Of a DNA stretch of 64,000 nucleotides, positions 24,433-32,089 are shown one piece after another (within the stretch, counting starts at the first letter, position 1; each line of letters begins with the position of its first letter). Location: assembly GCF_003001815.1 (NCBI RefSeq), contig NZ_PVMZ01000004.1, positions 434,001 through 498,000 of the forward strand, given 5' to 3'. This DNA is from Actinoplanes italicus (GTDB lineage: Bacteria > Actinomycetota > Actinomycetes > Mycobacteriales > Micromonosporaceae). The position numbers and the translations under genes were made by a program. The notes under the pieces are model-generated. The model was given only the letters and a program-made list of their open reading frames with translations. It was not told the origin of the DNA and did no database searches.

Positions 24433-24894
24433 ATGAACCCTGACCCCGGGCGGATCGTCAGCGCCGGCCGCGACATCGCGGCACGGCCGGAGGAGATCTT
24501 CGAACTCATCGCCGACCCGTCGCAGCAACCCCGCTGGGACGGCAACGCCAACCTGTCGGAGGCTCCCGCCGGGCAGAGGGTCCGGGCCGCGGGCGAGATC
24601 TTCGTCATGACGACGACCTCGGGCAACGTCCGGGAGAACCATGTTGTCGAGTTCGTTGAAGGACGCCGCATCGCGTGGCGGCCCGCGGAGCCGGGGCAGC
24701 CCGCACCCGGCCACCTGTGGCGGTGGGAGCTCGAGCCGGTCGACTCCGTACACACACGGGTCACCCACACGTACGACTGGACGGATCTGACCGACGAGCG
24801 ACGCATTCCCCGCGCCCGGTCGACGACCCCGGACCGGCTGAGAGCCTCGCTGGACCGCATCGCCCTCCTCGTGGAAGCGGGTCACGCATCCTGA
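24433..24894 (+). CDS. SRPBCC (polyketide cyclase/START-like) family protein
   Basis: The 153-residue product has the SRPBCC helix-grip layout: SAGRDIAARPEEIFELIADP at the start, the DPSQQPRWDGNA loop, a run of antiparallel strands (NHVVEFVEGRRIAWRP, HLWRWELEPVDSVHTRVTHTY) and a long C-terminal helix ending LLVEAGHAS. These bind hydrophobic ligands in an internal cavity. ATG 24433 follows GGTGGGG. The membrane-protein gene starts 8 bp later, suggesting an operon. Confidence 0.8.
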   Translation: MNPDPGRIVSAGRDIAARPEEIFELIADPSQQPRWDGNANLSEAPAGQRVRAAGEIFVMTTTSGNVRENHVVEFVEGRRIAWRPAEPGQPAPGHLWRWELEPVDSVHTRVTHTYDWTDLTDERRIPRARSTTPDRLRASLDRIALLVEAGHAS

Positions 24895-24902
24895 TCCCGG
24901 CA

Positions 24903-25724
24903 ATGGTCGTGTTCGGCGCGGCCGCCGTCGTCTCCGCGGTCGGCGCGGGCATGGGCTCGGAAGAGATCCGGTACGGCGCCGAGGCCGTGGCGATGCTGGC
25001 CCTGTCCGCTGGTGCGGCACTGACCGGCCGGCACCGTGCCCTGCGCCTGTTCGGCCTTCTGCTGGCCGGCGCGGCTCTTGCCGACCTCGCCGCTACGTGG
25101 CTGACCTATCCTTCGCCGCCGCCTCGCGGTCCGAACGGCTGCCCGATCGCGGACGACGCTGTCACCGGGTACTGGACCGGCCGGTTGCGCCTGGGCCAGC
25201 TCGCTGCGGCACTGCACTTCGGCGCGCTGATCTGCGTGACGCTGGTGGTGGCGGCTCTGCCCGAGCGGACCGGGCTACGCCGGTGGCACCGGAGCGTGCT
25301 CATCATCCTGGTGACGGTCCCGGCTGTTCTGATCGGTCTCTACCCCATCTATGCGGCCGACGACCACACCGAGCTGCTGCACCCGACCATGCCGGCGACA
25401 CTCACCCTGGCGGCGGCGGTCGTGCTGACTGTGCTGACCGTGACCCGCAGCCCGGGCGGGTGGGCGCGGAGCACGGCGCTCATCGGCGGCGGTGTGCTCG
25501 CTCTCGTACCGGCGTTGTCCGTCGTCGAGGAGGTCGCCACCCCCATCGTCCAGTTGGGGCATCTGACTCCCGATCCGGATCCCGGTGTGTTCCTGATGTG
25601 CGCCTACTCGTACGGGACGCCGACGACCTCACTGTCCATGCTCGCCCTGACCGCCGGCGGCATCCTGCTCATGCTCGCCGCCCCCGCGCTGCTGGTCTGG
25701 ACATCTCCGCGGCCACCCCGCTGA
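24903..25724 (+). CDS. Multi-pass membrane protein of unknown function
   Basis: The 273-residue product has about eight predicted membrane helices, evenly spaced, with a periplasmic-looking loop containing PSPPPRGPNGCPIAD and another with DPDPGVFLMCAYSYG. No transporter or enzyme motif is recognised. It starts 8 bp after the SRPBCC gene and is likely co-transcribed. It converges with a GNAT gene 13 bp away. Confidence 0.7.
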   Translation: MVVFGAAAVVSAVGAGMGSEEIRYGAEAVAMLALSAGAALTGRHRALRLFGLLLAGAALADLAATWLTYPSPPPRGPNGCPIADDAVTGYWTGRLRLGQLAAALHFGALICVTLVVAALPERTGLRRWHRSVLIILVTVPAVLIGLYPIYAADDHTELLHPTMPATLTLAAAVVLTVLTVTRSPGGWARSTALIGGGVLALVPALSVVEEVATPIVQLGHLTPDPDPGVFLMCAYSYGTPTTSLSMLALTAGGILLMLAAPALLVWTSPRPPR

Positions 25725-25737
25725 TCCCGTCGCGACG

Positions 25738-26382
25738 TCAGTGGATGCCCAGGACCGGCCGGCACTCCTTGACGCCGATCAGCTCGATGTCGTCGCGGCT
25801 GTTCTTCTCCCACACGTCGCGGGTGAGCCGCCACCGCTGGATCGGGGCGGGCTCGCCACGGCGGCTGTCCCAGTCGGTGCCGTTCGGTTCGTAGCCCAGG
25901 GCACGGGAGACGCGGTTGGAGGCCTCGTTGTCGGCGAAGGCGTCGCTGCCGGCCTCGCGTGCGTCCAGACCGGCGAACGCCAGGTGCAGGATCGCCGAGC
26001 GCATCTCCCTGCCGAGGCCCTGCCCGCGGCGTCCGGGAGCCAGCCACGAGAAGCTGGAGACCGTACCGAAGCGGGCGAAGTCTCTGCCGATGAGATCCTG
26101 CATGCCGATCGCCTCGCCGTCGGCGAGCACGACGAAGTACAGCCGCCACAGGTCGGGGGCCACCCGGCCGCGGCCGGTCCAGATGCCGCGCAGCCAGCGC
26201 CATTCGCGTTCCGGGTTGTCGGCGTAGAGCGACATGGGGTCGTCGAACGGCCACGGCTCGGTGTCGGCGATCCCGGCCCGCACGTGCGGCACGAGGCGTT
26301 CCAGCAGTTCGTCGGAGGCTCCGGCGAGCGTCAGCCGGGGCGTGCGGACTTCGACGTTGAGCGGCGGGTAGGTGTGGGCCAC
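25738..26382 (-). CDS. GNAT family acetyltransferase (RimJ/RimL-like)
   Basis: The 214-residue product starts with the typical 'EVRTPRLTLAGASDELLERL' of Acetyltransf_3 proteins. It has the acetyl-CoA loop LAPGRRGQGLGREMRSAI and the conserved ASNRVSRALGYEPNG near the C terminus. Family members acetylate N-terminal amines of proteins or small amines. GTG 26382 was chosen because the family N terminus begins there. Confidence 0.8.
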   Translation of the reverse strand: MAHTYPPLNVEVRTPRLTLAGASDELLERLVPHVRAGIADTEPWPFDDPMSLYADNPEREWRWLRGIWTGRGRVAPDLWRLYFVVLADGEAIGMQDLIGRDFARFGTVSSFSWLAPGRRGQGLGREMRSAILHLAFAGLDAREAGSDAFADNEASNRVSRALGYEPNGTDWDSRRGEPAPIQRWRLTRDVWEKNSRDDIELIGVKECRPVLGIH

Positions 26383-26431
26383 GCCCGGGACGCTAATCAG
26401 CCTTCCCGGCCGCCGCATCCGAATTCCGCAC

Positions 26432-26779
26432 TCATGCCGCGGCGACGGTGGCCCGGGGCGCGTACATGATCACGGCGACGCCGATGAGGCAGATGGCGGC
26501 GCCGATGAGGTCCCACCGGTCCGGCCGGAACCTGTCGACGACCATGGCCCAGACCAGGGAGCCGGCGACGAAGATGCCGCCGTAGGCCGCCAGGATGCGA
26601 CCGAAGTTCGGATCCGGCTGGAACGTCGCGACGAAGCCGTAAGCACCGAGGGCGGCGATGCCCGCACCGATCCAGAGCAAGCCCTTGTGTTCGCGTACGC
26701 CCTGCCAGATCAGCCAGGCGCCGCCGATCTCCGCGACGGCGGCGAGGGCGAACAGCAGGATGGATCGGATGATCGTCAT
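26432..26779 (-). CDS. YnfA/UPF0060 family small membrane protein
   Basis: The 115-residue product has four membrane helices and the family hallmark [18 protein letters not shown] at the start. [20 protein letters not shown] and [20 protein letters not shown] follow. It resembles the drug/metabolite-transporter superfamily fold; the substrate is unproven. It is the last gene of a MerR-controlled operon (27709 to 26432), which makes metal or toxicant export a fair guess. ATG 26779 matches the family start; ATG 26788 is the alternative. Confidence 0.85.
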   Translation of the reverse strand: MTIIRSILLFALAAVAEIGGAWLIWQGVREHKGLLWIGAGIAALGAYGFVATFQPDPNFGRILAAYGGIFVAGSLVWAMVVDRFRPDRWDLIGAAICLIGVAVIMYAPRATVAAA

Positions 26780-26845
26780 ATCGTCCATGGCAGCACACCG
26801 GACCGGGGCCGCGGACCGGCGGGATGCCGCCGCGTGATCGGTGGC

Positions 26846-26932
26846 TCAGCAGCCACAGCTTCCGGTGCCGCACCCAGCCGCGCTGCGGGTGGGTGGGCCG
26901 GTGTCGACGGCGGGCGGGTGGGGCTGGTTCAT
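26846..26932 (-). CDS. 28-residue Cys-containing peptide coupled to MerR
   Basis: A tiny open frame begins with an ATG that overlaps the MerR stop in ATGA (26932-26929). It runs 28 codons to TGA at 26846 and ends in AGCGTGSCGC, three Cys in eight residues. The spacing is suited to soft-metal binding. Perfect translational coupling and placement between MerR and the YnfA-like gene support it being real. It could still be a chance frame, since short GC-rich frames are common. Confidence 0.45.
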   Translation of the reverse strand: MNQPHPPAVDTGPPTRSAAGCGTGSCGC

Positions 26933-27375
26933 GCGGGGTCACCGTCGGGGCGTTCGGCGGTGCCGATGGTGAGGTACGGGATCGGGCAGTCGGTGCAGGT
27001 GCAGTTGGTGAGGCTGTCGCAGCGGGCGTCGGCGACCTCGGTCAGCGTGGTCCGGATCGCGGTCAGGTCGGCGATCTTCGCGTCGATCTCGGCGATCTTG
27101 CCGAGGGCGCGTTGCCGCAGATCGGCGCTGGGGTGCCGTCGGCGGCCGGCGTCGAGCAGCCCGGCGACCTCGTCGAGGGTGAACCCGAGTCGCTGTGCCG
27201 CTTTGATCACGGTGAGCAGGGCGACGGTGTCGGCCGGGTAGAGCCGGTGCCCGCCGGTCGAGCGGACCGGTTCGGCCAGCAGGCCACGCCGCTCGTAGTA
27301 GCGCAGCGTCTGGATGTTGACGCCCGCCCGCTCGGCGACCTCACCGGTGCGCAGCCCACTACCGATCGGCGGCAC
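26929..27375 (-). CDS. MerR-family metal-type regulator
   Basis: The 148-residue product has the MerR winged HTH (about 5-70: RTGEVAERAGVNIQTLRYYE, STGGHRLYPADTV) and a dimerisation helix. The C terminus carries a Cys cluster (DARCDSLTNCTCTDCPIP), as in mercury- or other thiophilic-metal-sensing MerR proteins. GTG 27375 follows AGGAGGG at 6 bp and overlaps the upstream gene's stop by 17 bp. A promoter with a 19-bp spacer and GTAC dyad lies before the first gene of the operon, so autoregulation is likely. Confidence 0.85.
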   Translation of the reverse strand: MPPIGSGLRTGEVAERAGVNIQTLRYYERRGLLAEPVRSTGGHRLYPADTVALLTVIKAAQRLGFTLDEVAGLLDAGRRRHPSADLRQRALGKIAEIDAKIADLTAIRTTLTEVADARCDSLTNCTCTDCPIPYLTIGTAERPDGDPA

Positions 27376-27709
27376 TGGCGGCCCTCCTGACAAGGGCCGC
27401 GAGCACGTCGGCGTACTCGTGCGGCACCTCTATTTCCAGAGTCACCGTCTCCTCATCGGTGGCCGGCACCGTCCTGACGGTGAAGGTGAAGAAGGAGCAG
27501 CAGCTGCTCTCCCGCGCGGTCAGGTCCCGCGCCGTCCCGGCCAGTCCGGCCGGGCCGGCCAGCTCGAGCCGCGCTCGTGTCGGGCCGGTCGTGGTGATGC
27601 CGCGCAGTGCCGCGGCGAACAGCGCGTCGAACTCGGCAAGCCGTAACGGCTGCTCAGCGGTGGGAAGGGTGCACACTTCGGGCACCCGGGCCGGGTCGGT
27701 GTCGCTCAT
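27359..27709 (-). CDS. Unknown protein with Cys motif, first gene of MerR operon
   Basis: The 116-residue soluble protein has Cys13 in PEVCTLPTAEQPLR and a CC pair in ARESSCCSFFTFTV (about 67-80), possible thiol ligands for a metal. It is conserved-looking and alpha/beta but I recognise no named family. The ATG at 27709 lies about where transcription from the MerR-type promoter should begin, so the mRNA may be leaderless. The frame overlaps MerR by 17 bp. Confidence 0.7.
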   Translation of the reverse strand: MSDTDPARVPEVCTLPTAEQPLRLAEFDALFAAALRGITTTGPTRARLELAGPAGLAGTARDLTARESSCCSFFTFTVRTVPATDEETVTLEIEVPHEYADVLAALVRRAASAADR

Positions 27710-27716
27710 GCAACGA

Positions 27717-27747
27717 CGGTAAACCTGTACCTGCGTACCGAATGCAA
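27717..27747 (-). promoter_or_regulatory. MerR-type promoter with 19-bp spacer
   Basis: On the minus strand: TTGCAT (-35, 27747-27742), a 19-bp spacer containing the dyad GTACGCAGGTAC, then TTACCG (-10, 27722-27717). Overlong spacers with a central dyad are the mark of MerR-activated promoters. Start of transcription would fall at or within a base or two of ATG 27709. Confidence 0.65.
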
Positions 27748-27809
27748 GTCCTTCGGGCCTTGAAAATGAGGGACCTGATGCGGTGACGCCGTCGAATAGG
27801 GTCGGCGTC

Positions 27810-28469
27810 ATGACAGCAGATCTCGCCACCAGTGCCTTCGATGCGCTGCTCGTCGACGCCCTGCCCGATCGGGAGGCGCTGCGCCGGGTCTACGAGGCCC
27901 CGAGCGAAGCAGCCGTACGCAAGCAGATGACCGAACTCACCGAACAGACCCGGCAGTTGATCGCCTGTGCGTCGCTCGTCCTGGTCGCCAGCGTCGACGC
28001 CGACGGCAACTGTGACGTCTCCCCGCGCGGCGGCCCGGCCGGTTTCGTCTCGGTCCTGGACTCGCGGACGGTGGCGATCCCGGACGCGACCGGTAACAAG
28101 CGTCTCGACAGCCTGGAGAACATCATCGTCACCGGGCGGGCCGGGCTGCTGTTCGTCATCCCGGGGCGCACGACGACGCTGCGGCTCAACGGTCGCGCCT
28201 GTGTCTCCACCCGGCCGGACCTGCTGTCGCAGCTGACCGCGGTGGGCAAGCCGCCGGCCAGCGCGCTGGTGGTCGGTATCGAGGAGGTCTACCCGCACTG
28301 CCCCAAGTCGCTCATTCGCGGCGGGGTCTGGAAGCCGGAGCAGTGGCTGCCGGTGGACGCCCAGCCGACCTCGGCCGAGGTGACGCTGGCCCAGCTGCGG
28401 ATGCCGGGCCTGACGATCGCCGACATCGAGAAGACGGAGGCGGACGCGCTCAAGTACCGCTACGAGTGA
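27810..28469 (+). CDS. FMN-dependent PPOX-type flavoprotein (MSMEG_1061-like)
   Basis: The 219-residue product resembles the pyridoxamine-5'-phosphate-oxidase split-barrel family: LVLVASVDADGNCDVSPRGG, FVSVLDSRTVAIPDATGNKR, NIIVTGRAGLLFVIPG, then RGGVWKPEQWLP near the end. These bind FMN or F420 at a dimer interface. The subfamily is that annotated as MSMEG_1061 type in actinobacteria. It is divergent from the MerR operon, across its promoter. ATG 27810 was preferred over the 9-codon-longer frame. Confidence 0.85.
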   Translation: MTADLATSAFDALLVDALPDREALRRVYEAPSEAAVRKQMTELTEQTRQLIACASLVLVASVDADGNCDVSPRGGPAGFVSVLDSRTVAIPDATGNKRLDSLENIIVTGRAGLLFVIPGRTTTLRLNGRACVSTRPDLLSQLTAVGKPPASALVVGIEEVYPHCPKSLIRGGVWKPEQWLPVDAQPTSAEVTLAQLRMPGLTIADIEKTEADALKYRYE

Positions 28470-28619
28470 CGGATCACGCTCGAGACGGCGACGCAGGACA
28501 CCGGCAGCGGGCCGTTGACGGACGGCGACGGCCGGCCAGAACCACACCACGCCGTTGCGGGTGAGGCGGCATTCCGTGCCGTCGAGGCCGGGGAATCGCA
28601 CGTCCATGCGCCAGTGCGC

Positions 28620-29069
28620 TCACGTGATCAGGTTGAGAAGTTCGAGACCGGTGACGCGCTGGAAGCCCATGCTCGTGTAGAGCTCCAGCGCCGCTGCGTT
28701 GCCGGTCTCGGTCTGCAGGGACACGCGCAGCGCTCCGGCCGCGCGGGCGTCGTGCACGACGTGCACGAGCAGGGCCTTCGCGACACCGGCGCGACGGTGG
28801 GGCGGCGCGACGTAGAGGTCGCGGATCGACCACACGGCGCCCAGCATCAGCGAGGCCGGCAGCACCGCGAACGTGATGAACCCGCAGACCCGGCCCTCAC
28901 GGACAAGGGCAGAGGCAGAGAGCCGATGTTGTACGAGCTGCGCGTACAGCCATGATCGGGTGGCCTCCGGCGAAGCCGGCCGGCCGTAGTGCACCCGGTA
29001 GTCGTCGAACAGCGCGGCCACCTGATCGAAGGCGGGATGGTCCGGTGTCACCGGCACGATGGTCGTCAC
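28620..29069 (-). CDS. GNAT family N-acetyltransferase
   Basis: The 149-residue product is a compact GNAT: strand 1 TTIVPVTPDHPAFDQVAALF, the central SIRDLYVAPPHRRAGVAKAL with the R-x-x-G-x-A pyrophosphate loop, and NAAALELYTSMGFQRV near the end. Acceptor unknown. The 150 bp between its stop and the PPOX gene show a coding-like minus-strand patch that runs into the opposing gene; I do not call it. Confidence 0.85.
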   Translation of the reverse strand: MTTIVPVTPDHPAFDQVAALFDDYRVHYGRPASPEATRSWLYAQLVQHRLSASALVREGRVCGFITFAVLPASLMLGAVWSIRDLYVAPPHRRAGVAKALLVHVVHDARAAGALRVSLQTETGNAAALELYTSMGFQRVTGLELLNLIT

Positions 29070-29088
29070 GCCGGAAGTATCGCCGGGG

Positions 29089-29475
29089 TCAGCCGCTGAT
29101 GACCTTCCCGCCGAGCCCGGAGCGCGTCGTGGGCTGGCCGACCAGTTCGACCAGGACCTCGTCGCGGCAATCGTCGCCGAACACGGCGGAGACGGCGTCG
29201 GTGAACGCGGTGACGAGCCGGGCGATCACCTTCACCGCGTCGGCCCGCGCGAAGACCTCCTCGCGCATGCCGAACGTGACCGACGGCGCGGCCGTGGTGA
29301 CGGGCACTCCCCCGCGGGCCCAACGGCCGGCGGGGATGCCGATGAGCCGGACGTCGACCGAGCCGCGGGCCCACTCGCCGTACACGGACACGACCGCGTC
29401 GGTCAGCTGCCCGATGGCGTGGGGCTCGCGCCCGGCGAGATCGGCTTCGAGCGCGTACAGCGTCACGTGGGGCAC
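29089..29475 (-). CDS. Tautomerase (4-oxalocrotonate tautomerase-like) family protein
   Basis: The 128-residue product starts at GTG 29475, preceded by GAGGAG at 6 bp. That start makes the sequence Met-Pro-His-Val-Thr-Leu-Tyr. After Met removal Pro-1 would be the catalytic base, the hallmark of this superfamily. The length fits a fused two-unit tautomerase. The substrate is unknown. The two upstream codons in the same frame would bury the proline and are rejected. Confidence 0.75.
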   Translation of the reverse strand: MPHVTLYALEADLAGREPHAIGQLTDAVVSVYGEWARGSVDVRLIGIPAGRWARGGVPVTTAAPSVTFGMREEVFARADAVKVIARLVTAFTDAVSAVFGDDCRDEVLVELVGQPTTRSGLGGKVISG

Positions 29476-29638
29476 AACCAACTCCTCGGCCGCGGCGGGC
29501 AGTCAGCATATTCCGCTGCCGGCGTGCCCGGACCTCCCCGGCCGGGGAACGCGACGTGTCTGCCAGTGACACCACGTCACGTCCTCAAGTGACACTGCGG
29601 CTCTGATCGCGGCGTCGATCGACTGATGTCATCGAGGT

Positions 29639-31210
29639 ATGTCCATCCTGACCACCGGAAAACCCGTACGCCTGATGGCCGCGATCACCGCGGTGCTGAT
29701 GCCGCTCACCGCCTGCACCTCCGCGAAACCGTCCCCGTCGTCCTCCGGCACGCCGGCCGGGCTGGAGCGCTTCCACCGGCAGACCCTGCAGTGGGAGAAG
29801 TGCGACGGTTACGCGAAGACGGCGACCGAGAGCACCGTCATGGGCATGGTCGACGGCCTGGAGTGCACCCGCATGCAGGCTCCGCTTAGCTACGACGACC
29901 CGGGCGGACGCACCGTCCAGATCGCCGTCGCACGACGGTCCGCCCCAGGCGACGCGCTGGGTTCACTGGTGCTCAACCCCGGCGGGCCCGGCGGATCCGG
30001 GCTGTTCGCCACCGCCACCACCGCGCTCGGCCTGGACAAGGCGAAGAGCCCTCTCACCGGCCGGTTCGACCTGGTCGGCTTCGACCCGCGGGGTGTGGGC
30101 GCGACCGTGCCCGCCGTCGACTGCTTCTCCGACGCCGAGGCCGACCGCGGCACCGTGACGCTCAGCGCACAGGGCACCACCGTCCAGTGGACCGAGCAGG
30201 ACACCAAGGCGGTCGTCGACCGATGCGTGCGAGGCAGCGGCGGCCCGGAGAACCTGGCCCACCTCGGCACCCGCGACGTGGCGCGCGACCTGGACATCCT
30301 GCGCACGGTCCTCGGCGACGAGAAGCTCACGTTCCTCGGGCAGAGCTACGGCACCCGCCTCGGAGCGGTGTACGCCGAGCAGTTCCCGAGCAGGGTCCGG
30401 GCGATGCTGCTCGACGGCGGCATCGATCCGACCCAGGGCACCCTCGAACGCCGGGTCGGCGCCTACGCCGGATTCCAGGCCGCCTTCGAGCGCATGGCCG
30501 CGTTCTGCGCGAAGCAGGCCGGCTGTCCGCTGGGCCGTGACCCGAAGACCGCCACCACGCAATTCCAGAAGATCATGCAACCGTTGTACGCCACACCCGT
30601 ACCGGCGCTCGGCGGCGAGCTCACCTTCGACGCCGCGATCGGCGGGGTGATCTCCGGGCTCTACGCCGAGGCCGCGTGGCCGCGCATCATCAAGGGCATC
30701 ACCCAGATCGGGCAGGGCCGCGGCGACGAGCTGGCGCAACTCGGCTACGACTTCTCCGGCCGTGACGCCAAGGGCGCCTGGCCCAACTTCGCCGAGGCCA
30801 ACTACGCGATCAACTGCATGGACGAGGAACGGCTGACCGAGCAGCAGGGCGGCGAGCTGCGGGCCGCGACCTACCGGCAGGCGCCGTTCATGGACCCGGG
30901 CGCCGACGTGCTCTCCGGGGCCCGGGACAGCTGTGAGCACTGGCCTGCCCGGCCGACCCTCGGATACCCGTACGCCGACGACGTGACGGGCCTCCCCGGC
31001 ACCCTGGTCGTGTCGATCACCGGCGACCCCACCACGCCACACGCCGGCGGCATCCGGCTCGCCGAGACGCTGGGCAGCACGCTTCTCACCGTCCGCGGCG
31101 AGGGCCACACCGTCGTCATGGCCGGAACGAACCCGTGCGTCGACAGGATCGCCGCCGCCTACCTGATCGACCTCGAACTTCCCGAGGAGGGCACCACGTG
31201 CGACTCCTGA
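29639..31210 (+). CDS. Secreted lipoprotein alpha/beta-hydrolase (TAP-like tripeptidyl aminopeptidase)
   Basis: The 523-residue product has a lipoprotein signal (LMPLTAC, Cys26). The alpha/beta-hydrolase core follows: oxyanion loop LNPGGPGGSG, FDLVGFDPRGVG, nucleophile elbow GQSYG with Ser236, and near the C terminus the acid in VSITGDPTTPHAGG and His in RGEGHTVV. The C-terminal part matches the TAP_C domain of Streptomyces SlpD/SlpE and tripeptidyl aminopeptidases. It probably trims N-terminal tripeptides from extracellular proteins. A perfect palindromic terminator follows at 31266-31301. Confidence 0.85.
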   Translation: MSILTTGKPVRLMAAITAVLMPLTACTSAKPSPSSSGTPAGLERFHRQTLQWEKCDGYAKTATESTVMGMVDGLECTRMQAPLSYDDPGGRTVQIAVARRSAPGDALGSLVLNPGGPGGSGLFATATTALGLDKAKSPLTGRFDLVGFDPRGVGATVPAVDCFSDAEADRGTVTLSAQGTTVQWTEQDTKAVVDRCVRGSGGPENLAHLGTRDVARDLDILRTVLGDEKLTFLGQSYGTRLGAVYAEQFPSRVRAMLLDGGIDPTQGTLERRVGAYAGFQAAFERMAAFCAKQAGCPLGRDPKTATTQFQKIMQPLYATPVPALGGELTFDAAIGGVISGLYAEAAWPRIIKGITQIGQGRGDELAQLGYDFSGRDAKGAWPNFAEANYAINCMDEERLTEQQGGELRAATYRQAPFMDPGADVLSGARDSCEHWPARPTLGYPYADDVTGLPGTLVVSITGDPTTPHAGGIRLAETLGSTLLTVRGEGHTVVMAGTNPCVDRIAAAYLIDLELPEEGTTCDS

Positions 31211-31265
31211 CTTCTCCCACGTACACGGCGCGGGACGTCTCCTGCCGTCCGAGCTGACGAACGAT

Positions 31266-31301
31266 CTTGCCGGGGTACGGCCATGGCCGTACCCCGGCAA
31301 G
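31266..31301. terminator. 36-bp perfect palindrome, bidirectional terminator
   Basis: An exact 18-bp inverted repeat without spacer (CTTGCCGGGGTACGGCCA and its complement) sits between the convergent peptidase (stop 31210) and GPP34 (stop 31312) genes. It can form a very stable hairpin in both directions. Confidence 0.75.
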
Positions 31302-31311
31302 GGTTCGATCT

Positions 31312-31995
31312 CTATTCGCCGTTGCCGGGTGCCACCGCTGTCGCCGCCAGGACGGTGCTGATGATCGACGCGGTGATCGTGCGCGTGACGGCCGCCGCGG
31401 CGGCGTCGGCGCCCCAGTCGCCGCGCTGCAGCTGCCCGGCGCGGGTGATGACCGGGGTGGTCCAGGGGATCTCCCGGGAGAACTGCGGGAGCGTGCCGCT
31501 GCCGGACAGCAGTGCGGCGAGCGCCGCCACCCGGGGCTGTGGCTGCCCGCCGTCCACCAGCACCCGGCGGATCTCCTCGACGAGCCGGGAGCGGCGGCCG
31601 TTTCCGCCGTCCTCGAGGACTGTGGTGGTGAACAGGCCGAGCGTCTTGCGCCGGGTGCGCCGCAGGTCGCCTCGTTCGACGAGCCGGTCCAGCAGTGGGC
31701 CGCGCAGCCGCGGCCCGACCGCCGCGAGCACCGTCTGCACACCGCGCGGCTTCTCGGCGGTGTAGTCCCAGGCCGACCGCAGGATGTCGTCGGACGGCGG
31801 GTTGCCGGTGACCGCCTCGACCTGCGTGGTTCGCTGATCGTGGCGCACGTGCCCGCCGAGCGCGAGGTCGGCCAGTACCGCGCCACCGAGGGTGTAGAAG
31901 AGCGTGTTCTCACCGGCGATCGTCGCGGAGTCCGGCTGGAACAGCACCAGCAGCAGGTCCTCCGCCAACGTCGCCGTCCCGGTCTGCTGAGTCAT
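31312..31995 (-). CDS. GPP34/GOLPH3-like phosphoprotein family
   Basis: The 227-residue product has the family features: LAEDLLLVLFQPDSATIAG near the start, YTLGGAVLADLALGGHV, helical core PRGVQTVLAAVGPRLRG and RRTRRKTLGLF, and hydrophobic C-terminal helices. In eukaryotes GOLPH3 binds phosphatidylinositol-4-phosphate; the actinobacterial role is unknown. ATG 31995 is preceded by AAAGG. Its promoter carries a 21-bp inverted repeat shared with the S9-peptidase gene, placing both under the adjacent TetR. Confidence 0.85.
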   Translation of the reverse strand: MTQQTGTATLAEDLLLVLFQPDSATIAGENTLFYTLGGAVLADLALGGHVRHDQRTTQVEAVTGNPPSDDILRSAWDYTAEKPRGVQTVLAAVGPRLRGPLLDRLVERGDLRRTRRKTLGLFTTTVLEDGGNGRRSRLVEEIRRVLVDGGQPQPRVAALAALLSGSGTLPQFSREIPWTTPVITRAGQLQRGDWGADAAAAAVTRTITASIISTVLAATAVAPGNGE

Positions 31996-32030
31996 CGGTG
32001 GTGCCTTTCGTGAGGGAGCGGGCCGTCTCC

Positions 32031-32061
32031 AGTACAAACCGTGTTGCGGCGACACGGTCAA
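32031..32061 (-). promoter_or_regulatory. GPP34 promoter with 21-bp TetR-type operator
   Basis: On the minus strand TTGACC (32061-32056) is followed by a spacer filled by an inverted repeat, ACCGTGT-N7-ACACGGT (32038-32058), then TTTGTACT. The repeat is 18/21 identical to one before the S9 peptidase, in the same promoter orientation. Confidence 0.6.
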
Positions 32062-32066
32062 CTTCT

Positions 32067-32080
32067 GTACCGACAGGTAC
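32067..32080. promoter_or_regulatory. Palindrome GTACC-GACA-GGTAC
   Basis: A perfect 5-bp dyad with a 4-bp centre lies 10 bp before the TetR start. It may be an autoregulatory operator of that gene. TACGCT inside its right end could be a -10, giving a near-leaderless mRNA. Confidence 0.45.
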
Positions 32081-32089
32081 GCTAGTGGG

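Noticed and set aside
28474..28607. Coding-like minus-strand patch beginning MDVRFPGLDGTECRL
   Set aside because: It has no ribosome-binding site and runs into the opposing flavoprotein gene; at most a truncated remnant.
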